Shown: piece by piece, positions 58,467 to 64,000 of the stretch
How the letters are laid out: each line of letters starts with the position of its first letter
Position numbering within the stretch: the first letter of the stretch is position 1
Assembly (NCBI GenBank): GCA_021324575.1
Contig: JAJPIW010000099.1
Location: 1 to 64,000 of the forward strand
From: Intrasporangiaceae bacterium
Lineage (GTDB): Bacteria > Actinomycetota > Actinomycetes > Actinomycetales > Dermatophilaceae
Direction of reading: 5' to 3'
DNA length: 64,000 bases
Made by a program: the position numbers and the translations under genes
The notes under the pieces: model-generated
Database searches by the model: none
What the model was told of the DNA's origin: nothing
Seen by the model: only the letters and a program-made list of their open reading frames with translations

Positions 58467-59345
58467 ATGGCCACCCCCGCACAGTGGATCGCCGGCGCCC
58501 GGCCCCGCACCCTGCCCGCCGCCGTCGCACCCGTCATCCTCGGTACCGCCGCCGCCGCGGCCGTCGACAAGGCCAACCTCGGCCTGGCGATGCTGGCGCT
58601 GCTCGTGTCGGTCGGCCTGCAGGTCGGCGTCAACTACGCCAACGACTACTCCGACGGGATCCGCGGCACCGACGCCGAGCGGGTCGGACCGGTCCGCCTC
58701 GTCGGCCAGAAGATCGCCAACCCGGGCAACGTCAAGATCGCGGCGTTCGGGTCGTTCGGCTTCGCGGCCCTCATGGGCCTGGCGCTGGCCGGCCTGTCCG
58801 GCGCGTGGCCCCTCATCCCGGTCGGCGTCCTGTGTGTCGTCGCTGCTTGGCGCTACACCGGCGGTGACCACCCCTACGGCTACCGCGGGCTCGGCGAGGT
58901 GTTCGTCTTCGTCTTCTTCGGCCTCGTCGCGACGCTCGGCACCCTCTACGCCCAGGCCGACCGGCTCACCCTCGTCGGACTGCTCGCCTCGGTCGGGGTC
59001 GGCGCCGTCGCCTCGGCGATCCTCGTCGCCAACAACCTGCGCGACATCCCGACCGACGCCGTCAGCGGCAAGAAGACCCTCGCGGTGCGGCTCGGCGACA
59101 CGCGCACCCGCACCTTCTACCTGGCCCTGCTCGCCGTGTCGCTCGGCTGCCTCGGCGGCATCGCGGTCACGCACGTGTGGGCGCTGCTCGGGCTCGCGGC
59201 ATACGGGCTGATGGTCAAGCCGGTCCGCGTCCTGGTGCGCGGGGCGACCGGGCGCGAGCTGGTTCCGGTTCTTGCCACGACGGGGATCTTCGAGCTCGCG
59301 TATGCCGTGCTGTTGGGCCTCGGGATCGTCCTCTCCCAGGCCTGA
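58467..59345 (+). CDS. menA: 1,4-Dihydroxy-2-naphthoate polyprenyltransferase
   Basis: This 292-residue UbiA-family membrane enzyme has nine or so helices, the first Asp motif NYANDYSDGIRGTD and the second NNLRDIPTDAVSGKKTLAVRLG, both needed for Mg2+-diphosphate binding. It joins the naphthoate ring to the prenyl chain made by the synthase at 24287-25285. It is the last of the plus-strand menB-menA group and is convergent with the cytochrome c maturation operon. Confidence 0.94.
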   Translation: MATPAQWIAGARPRTLPAAVAPVILGTAAAAAVDKANLGLAMLALLVSVGLQVGVNYANDYSDGIRGTDAERVGPVRLVGQKIANPGNVKIAAFGSFGFAALMGLALAGLSGAWPLIPVGVLCVVAAWRYTGGDHPYGYRGLGEVFVFVFFGLVATLGTLYAQADRLTLVGLLASVGVGAVASAILVANNLRDIPTDAVSGKKTLAVRLGDTRTRTFYLALLAVSLGCLGGIAVTHVWALLGLAAYGLMVKPVRVLVRGATGRELVPVLATTGIFELAYAVLLGLGIVLSQA

Positions 59346-59348
59346 CGT

Positions 59349-59648
59349 TCAGCGGAAGTCGTCGGTGCCGGCGGCGTCGATCTCGGCGTCCTCGCTCGAC
59401 TCGTCCCGCCCGGCCGCAGACCCGGCCCCGGCCTGTGCCTTGGCCCGACGGGCGTCCACGCGCGCCGCGAGCGACGCCGACGCCTGCTCGCGGAACGGGC
59501 GGAGCACGAAGTAGGAGATGGCGAGCGAGAGCAGGGCGGCGCCGACGACGAGCGGCACCTGCTCCTCCTTGCTCCGCAGGCCGACCAGCCAGAGCAGGGT
59601 GAGGCAGCCGAAGAAGACCAGGACGCGCAGCAGCGTGTAGCGGACCAT
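59349..59648 (-). CDS. DUF4229 small membrane protein
   Basis: This 99-residue protein has two helices (LLRVLVFFGCLTLLWLVGL and VPLVVGAALLSLAISYFVL) and then the conserved RPFREQASASLAARVDARR that marks DUF4229, followed by an acidic tail. It is last in the cytochrome c maturation operon, seven bases after ccsB. It stops four bases from the end of menA, so the two convergent genes almost touch. Function unknown. Confidence 0.8.
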   Translation of the reverse strand: MVRYTLLRVLVFFGCLTLLWLVGLRSKEEQVPLVVGAALLSLAISYFVLRPFREQASASLAARVDARRAKAQAGAGSAAGRDESSEDAEIDAAGTDDFR

Positions 59649-59655
59649 CGCCCGG

Positions 59656-60633
59656 TCAGAGCCCCGAGTAGGAGTGCTGGCTGACGAAGTACACGTTGAC
59701 GACGCCGAAGTTGATGACGATGCAGGCGAACCCGGCAAGGGCCACCCAGGTCGCCCGGGACCGGCTCCAGCCACTCGTCGCGCGGGCGTGGAGGTAGGCC
59801 GCGTAGACGACCCAGATGACGAAGCTCCACACCTCCTTGGGGTCCCAGTTCCAGTACGAGCCCCAGGCCTGGCGGGCCCAGATCGCACCGGCGATCACGG
59901 CGAACGTCCACAGCGGGAACGCTGCGATGTGGATCGAGTAGCTGAACCGTTCGAGCGTTCGGCTGGCCGGCAGCCGGTTGAGGAAGGAGGGCCGCCCCTC
60001 GGCCTCCACCCGGACCTGCCACAGGTACAGACCCGCGGTCGCCGCCCCGAGCCCGAAGAGCGACGCGGCGATCGTCGCGACGGTCACGTGGATGACCAGC
60101 CAGTAGCTCTGCAGGGACGGCATCACCCCGGACGCCTGGGTGTACCAGACCGTCGAGGCCAACCCCAGGACGAGCAGCACGGGCAGCGTGATGAACAGGC
60201 CGAGCCAGCGCAGGTCGCGCCGGGTCGACAGCCCGAAGTAGAAGAGGAGCACGAGCATCGAGGCGAACGTCCCGAACTCGAACATGTTGCCCAGCGGCCA
60301 CCGCTCGACGGCGACTCCGCGCGTCGCGACGGCGGCGACGAGCAGCGCGGTCGCGAGCCAGCCGAGGGTGCGGGCCATCCCGGCGGCCTTGCGGGCCCGG
60401 ACCGGCTCCCCCTGCTCGATCTCGTATGCCGGGTGCTCACCCGACGCGACGACCTCGCCTCCGCCGTCGCCCACGAGCACCGCCTCGCGCGCGGCCACCC
60501 GGGCGTCCTTGGCGTCGGCGCGGGATGGGGCCAGACCGGCGAGGTACGCGGCATACGCGAGCATCGACAGGGTGAGGACGGCCATCGAGGAGTACAGCGC
60601 GATGTTCGCGTAGTCGGCCAGGTTCTGGTTCAT
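59656..60633 (-). CDS. ccsB: Cytochrome c biogenesis protein CcsB (ResC)
   Basis: This 325-residue membrane protein carries the haem-handling WWD-type motif WGSYWNWDPKEVWSFVIW and conserved histidines in VIHVTVATIA and YSIHIAAFP. Together with ResB it moves haem across the membrane and attaches it to apocytochrome c (system II). It has a hydrophilic loop of about 60 residues after the first helix. Its ATG overlaps the resB stop (ATGA). Confidence 0.93.
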   Translation of the reverse strand: MNQNLADYANIALYSSMAVLTLSMLAYAAYLAGLAPSRADAKDARVAAREAVLVGDGGGEVVASGEHPAYEIEQGEPVRARKAAGMARTLGWLATALLVAAVATRGVAVERWPLGNMFEFGTFASMLVLLFYFGLSTRRDLRWLGLFITLPVLLVLGLASTVWYTQASGVMPSLQSYWLVIHVTVATIAASLFGLGAATAGLYLWQVRVEAEGRPSFLNRLPASRTLERFSYSIHIAAFPLWTFAVIAGAIWARQAWGSYWNWDPKEVWSFVIWVVYAAYLHARATSGWSRSRATWVALAGFACIVINFGVVNVYFVSQHSYSGL

Positions 60634-62225
60634 CGCTTGTCTCCGATTGCGTCGTGCAGGGCGGCCACCACGTCGTCGAGCAGCTCGGGCAGGCCGTCGT
60701 CGTCGTCCTTGGCGAGGCCGCCGACCGATACGAGGGTACGGCTCCCGTCGGCCGAGGGCGACACCCGCACGAAGACCCGCCGGCGCCGGATGAGCAGCGA
60801 GCCGATCAGGCCGGCGAGCGCGAGGATCGCCGAGGCGAGGGTGAGCCACTTGCCGGGGTCGTGCCGGATCGACAGGCCGGCGAAGCGGGTGACGCCGTCG
60901 AAGGTGATCGAGCCGCGGCCGCCGGGCAGCTGGTAGGTCTGACCGGGCTCGAGCCAGATCCTCAGCGGCTGCTTCTTGGCGTCCTTGAGCTGGGTGAGCG
61001 AAGCCGTGTCGAGGGTGTAGACCGACTGCGGCCGGCCGCCGGGGTTGAGGTCGCCCTCGTAGACGGTGAGGGCCAGGGCCGGCTTGAGCGCCTGCGGGAA
61101 CACCGAGGTCGGACCGGCGTGCGGGTCGATCGTCGCGGTGGGCAGGAAGAGCCCGCTGAAGCCGAGCTCCTTGGGCTCGGCGGCGGGCACCTTGACCGCG
61201 CCGACCGACGTGTAGTTGTTGTCGCGAGCCAGGAACGGCGTCGCCTCGCTGTAGAGGACGTCGCCCTTGGCGTCGCGGACCGTGATCTTGGGGGCGTAGC
61301 CGTTGCCGAGCAGGAAGACGGTCGCTCCGGGCACCGACAGCGGGTGGTTGACCTTGATCGTCGTGTCCTTGGCCGGGCCGCCGGGCTTGTCCGCCTCGGT
61401 GACGTATGCCGTGAAGTCACGAGGGGTGCCGAACTGGCCCTTGCCCTTGGTGGACTCCTCGAACGTGGCGTCCAGCTTGTGCAGGGTGAGGGTGAACGGG
61501 GCGAGGGTCGAGTCGTCGACCCAGGGGCCCGGGGCGAAGGTGGCGTAGCGGCCGACGCTGTTGGCGAAGGACTGTCCCTCGGGGACGATGACGTCACCCT
61601 TCCAGCCCCAGATGTGGCCCACCGCGACGCCGATGATGACGCCGATGAGGGCGAGGTGGAAGAGCAGGTTGCCGGTCTCCTTGAGGTGGCCGGCCTCGGA
61701 GCTCACCGAGGAGCCGTCGTGGCTGTGGACGCGGAACCGCTTGCCGCGCAACACCTTCCGGGCGGCCTCGATGACGGACTCCGGCGGTGCGGCGATCTCG
61801 GTCGTCGTGTGCGCTACCAGTCGCTCGAGCCGCTTGGGGGCACGCGGCGGCCTGGCTCGCATGGCCCGCCAGTGGAGGAGCGACCGGGGCAGGACGCAGC
61901 CGACGAGGGAGACGAAGAGCAGCAGGTAGATGGCGGCGAACCAGGGCGCCGCGAACACCTCGAAGAAGCTCAGCTTGTCCAGGATCGGCCCGACCGTCTT
62001 GTGCTGGGCCAGCCAGTCGGCGGTGCGTCCGGCGTCGATGCTCCGCTGCGGCAGGACCGAACCGGGGAGGGAAGCGACGGCCAGGGCCAGCAGCAGCATC
62101 AGCGCGGTGCGCATGCTCGTGAGCTGGCGCCAGACGAACCGCAGCCAGCCGCGGGCATTCAACGTCGGCTGGGTGATCGTGTCGTCGCGGTCGCTCGGCT
62201 GGCTGGAGAGCGCGTCGTCCGTCAT
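60630..62225 (-). CDS. resB: Cytochrome c biogenesis protein ResB
   Basis: This 531-residue protein has three N-terminal helices (including LLLALAVASLPGSVLPQRS and PWFAAIYLLLFVSLVGCVLPRSL), a large extracytoplasmic domain of about 250 residues, and a final helix (LTLASAILALAGLIGSLLIRRRR). HLKETGNLLFHLALIGVIIGVAVGH carries the conserved histidines. It partners CcsB in system II. The ATG overlaps the ccdA stop by one base. Confidence 0.92.
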   Translation of the reverse strand: MTDDALSSQPSDRDDTITQPTLNARGWLRFVWRQLTSMRTALMLLLALAVASLPGSVLPQRSIDAGRTADWLAQHKTVGPILDKLSFFEVFAAPWFAAIYLLLFVSLVGCVLPRSLLHWRAMRARPPRAPKRLERLVAHTTTEIAAPPESVIEAARKVLRGKRFRVHSHDGSSVSSEAGHLKETGNLLFHLALIGVIIGVAVGHIWGWKGDVIVPEGQSFANSVGRYATFAPGPWVDDSTLAPFTLTLHKLDATFEESTKGKGQFGTPRDFTAYVTEADKPGGPAKDTTIKVNHPLSVPGATVFLLGNGYAPKITVRDAKGDVLYSEATPFLARDNNYTSVGAVKVPAAEPKELGFSGLFLPTATIDPHAGPTSVFPQALKPALALTVYEGDLNPGGRPQSVYTLDTASLTQLKDAKKQPLRIWLEPGQTYQLPGGRGSITFDGVTRFAGLSIRHDPGKWLTLASAILALAGLIGSLLIRRRRVFVRVSPSADGSRTLVSVGGLAKDDDDGLPELLDDVVAALHDAIGDKR

Positions 62226-62983
62226 CAGATCGCCACCTGGAAGCCGCTGACCAGCTCGCTCTGCACCCACCGGTTGAGGTCTTCCCACAGCCCGGTGACC
62301 AGCAGGATGCCGACGACGAGCAGGGTCACGGCACCGATCCGCTGGATGAGCCGCTGGTGGCGCCGGAGAAGGGCACTGACCACGGCGAACCGCTCCACCC
62401 CGGCGGCGATGACGATGAGCGGCAGGCCGAGCCCGAGGCAGTAGGCCGCCGTGAGCACGACGGCTCGCGGGACGCTCGGGTCGGTCGAGGACGACGCCAT
62501 GAGCAGGACCGCCGCAAGGGCCGGGCCGATGCAGGGGGTCCAGCCGAGACCGAAGACGGCGCCGAGGAGCGGCGCCCCGAGCAGACCCGCACGCGGCCGC
62601 CAGGACAGCTTGGCCTCGCGCGTCCCGCCGCCGAAGAACAGGGCCACGGCCAGCACGACGACCGCGGCCCCGCCGACCCGCATGAGGGTCTCCCGATGGA
62701 GGACGAGGCCACGCCCGAGCGTCGTGATGAAGATCGAGGAGAGGATGAAGACGACCGAGAACCCGGCTACGAAGAGCAGGGCCCCGAGCACCAGCCGCCC
62801 GCGGGACCGGCGCTCGAGGGACACGTCGGACAGGCCGGTGACGTAGCCGAGGAAGCCTGGCACGAGCGGCAGCACGCACGGCGACGCGAACGACACGAGC
62901 CCGGCGAGCAGGGCGACGCCGAAGGCGAGCGGGAGTGCGCCGGCGGTGATCGTCGAGCCGGCGTCGAGAGGCATCGAGCTCAC
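62225..62983 (-). CDS. ccdA: Thiol:disulfide interchange membrane protein CcdA
   Basis: This 252-residue, six-helix protein has the paired cysteines of CcdA: Cys36 in [14 protein letters not shown] and Cys151 in [16 protein letters not shown]. It passes reductant from cytosolic thioredoxin to ResA. The GTG at 62983, overlapping the resA stop (GTGA), is preferred over an in-frame ATG nine bases later. Confidence 0.92.
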   Translation of the reverse strand: MSSMPLDAGSTITAGALPLAFGVALLAGLVSFASPCVLPLVPGFLGYVTGLSDVSLERRSRGRLVLGALLFVAGFSVVFILSSIFITTLGRGLVLHRETLMRVGGAAVVVLAVALFFGGGTREAKLSWRPRAGLLGAPLLGAVFGLGWTPCIGPALAAVLLMASSSTDPSVPRAVVLTAAYCLGLGLPLIVIAAGVERFAVVSALLRRHQRLIQRIGAVTLLVVGILLVTGLWEDLNRWVQSELVSGFQVAI

Positions 62984-63576
62984 CCGGTGGCTCCCGAGAG
63001 CACGTCGTCGACGAGGTCGGTGAGGGTCGTGGCGGTGACCTCCCCGTTGACCCGGCCGGCGATCCGGCCCTGCGGGTCCAGGACGAGGGTGGTCGGTGTC
63101 GAGACGGCCTTGCCCTGCAGGGACAGGACGAGCACGCCCGGCTGGTCGGTGAGCGACGGGTAGGTGACCCCCCGGCTGCGGAGGAACGCCGCCCCGGTCG
63201 CCGCACTCTCCTGGACGTCGATCCCGATGAACTGGACCGGCTTCCTGGCCGTCGACAGGTCGCTCCACGCCTTCTGCAGTGCGGGCGCCTCGGCGACGCA
63301 CGGGGAACACCAGGACCCCCACACGTTGACGACGAGGGCCTTGCCGCGGGCGCCGGCGCTGGACCACTTCTTGCCGTCGACCGTCGTCCCTGACAGGTCG
63401 ACCGCCGGCCCGCGCCTGGCGACGGCGATCCGCTCGATCGACCCGTCGCCGCTGACATAGCCCTTGCGGTCGCCGTCCTTGGCCTGGTTCGCCACCGAGT
63501 TGGGGTCGGACGTGCAGGCGCCGAGCATGAGGACCGCCGCCACCAACGCCACGACCGTCGTGACCGCACGCTTCAC
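62980..63576 (-). CDS. resA: ResA/TlpA-type thioredoxin lipoprotein
   Basis: This 198-residue protein has a signal sequence ending in LMLGAC, so Cys21 is the likely lipid anchor. The redox pair is Cys90-x2-Cys93 in [12 protein letters not shown]. The cis-Pro loop is [14 protein letters not shown]. It should keep apocytochrome c cysteines reduced, receiving electrons from CcdA encoded just downstream. It overlaps the phosphatase gene upstream by ATGA. Confidence 0.92.
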   Translation of the reverse strand: MKRAVTTVVALVAAVLMLGACTSDPNSVANQAKDGDRKGYVSGDGSIERIAVARRGPAVDLSGTTVDGKKWSSAGARGKALVVNVWGSWCSPCVAEAPALQKAWSDLSTARKPVQFIGIDVQESAATGAAFLRSRGVTYPSLTDQPGVLVLSLQGKAVSTPTTLVLDPQGRIAGRVNGEVTATTLTDLVDDVLSGATG

Positions 63577-64000
63577 GCGCCGGCTCCCGGCGCGGCCATC
63601 GGCAGCAGCTCGGCCGCGGGCTCGCTGTAGTCGACCGACTCCAGGACGTCACCGGCATACGTGAGGGTGGTGATGGAGGCGAGCGAGCACTCGCGCTTGC
63701 GGGGGTGGTGGACGAGGCGTCGTCCCTCCAGAGCCGAGCGGAGCATCCAGATCGGCGCCTGGTGCGACACGATCACGCCCTCGTGGCCGGCGACCCGCCC
63801 GCGCAGGTCGGCGACCGCGGCCGTCATCCGCGCGACGAGGTCGACGTACGGCTCACCCCAGGACGGGCGCAGCGGGTTGAGGAAGTACTTGAACATCCGG
63901 GGGTCCCGGAGCAGGCCCTTGCCGCCCGCGACCTGCCGCCCCTCGAAGACGTTGTCGGCCTCGATGAGCCGGTCGTCGATGTCGATGGGCAGGCCGTGCT
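63573..64000 (-). CDS. Histidine phosphatase family protein, cut by window edge
   Basis: The frame is open from the right edge to the stop at 63573, so about 142 C-terminal residues are visible and the N-terminal RHG motif is missing. Visible parts include [48 protein letters not shown] with the second catalytic histidine, and a C-terminal [15 protein letters not shown]. This fits the phosphoglycerate-mutase-like acid phosphatases often found next to resA in actinobacteria. An internal ATG at 63896 is not a real start, since homologous sequence continues ahead of it. Confidence 0.85.
   Translation of the reverse strand, partial: HGLPIDIDDRLIEADNVFEGRQVAGGKGLLRDPRMFKYFLNPLRPSWGEPYVDLVARMTAAVADLRGRVAGHEGVIVSHQAPIWMLRSALEGRRLVHHPRKRECSLASITTLTYAGDVLESVDYSEPAAELLPMAAPGAGA

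Overview
The window is GC-rich (about 70% by eye), tightly packed actinobacterial chromosome. Several things point to the order Micrococcales, probably an Intrasporangiaceae-like genus: a complete menaquinone-linked complex I, a mycothiol-dependent-type enzyme, an F420-type PPOX protein, MenJ, ResB/CcsB cytochrome c maturation, a DUF222/HNH gene, and many genes that start directly behind a TANNNT box. The genus is inference. No rRNA, tRNA, phage or transposase gene was seen.

Layout. 0-3.7 kb (minus): a cut-off DUF222/HNH gene, a YrdB-like membrane protein, an extra NuoA/NuoB pair and glycerate 2-kinase. 3.8-10.8 kb (plus): serine-glyoxylate aminotransferase, hydroxypyruvate reductase, a maleylpyruvate isomerase-like protein, the 2-oxoacid:ferredoxin oxidoreductase KorAB and a RarD-type permease. 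10.8-17 kb (plus): a five-gene MacAB-like ABC export operon with two membrane-fusion adaptors and a lipoprotein. 17-24.2 kb: an S4 protein, an M3 peptidase, a coupled GlxA regulator / PLP racemase-fold enzyme / sugar-lactone oxidase operon, and an MFS transporter. 24.3-42.1 kb (minus): nuoA-nuoN followed by a polyprenyl diphosphate synthase. 42.2-59.3 kb: the menaquinone region (menJ, menG, menF, menD, menC, menB, menE, menA) with small interlopers, among them a VapBC pair, a WXG100-like protein coupled to an alpha/beta hydrolase, and a frameshifted GNAT gene. 59.3-64 kb (minus): a cytochrome c maturation operon (ResA, CcdA, ResB, CcsB) between a DUF4229 gene and a cut-off histidine phosphatase.

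The genes form one respiratory block. The polyprenyl synthase and Men enzymes make and reduce menaquinone, Nuo reduces it, and the Res/Ccs proteins mature the c-type cytochromes that act downstream. The SgaA, HprA and glycerate kinase set turns serine and glyoxylate into 2-phosphoglycerate.

The most unusual signal is not a gene. The octamer GTATGCCG (reverse complement CGGCATAC) occurs at least 73 times, about once every 0.9 kb. The two orientations are nearly equal, and it sits inside almost every gene, where it brings in otherwise uncommon codons. It also forms inverted pairs that look like terminators. That pattern resembles a DNA-uptake-sequence or HIP1-type genome-wide element. Other structures worth attention are a tandem hairpin array at 43.6 kb, a repeat cluster with a 23-bp perfect stem at 24.2 kb, a duplicated leader element inside the nuo operon, and a long acidic tail on NuoE.
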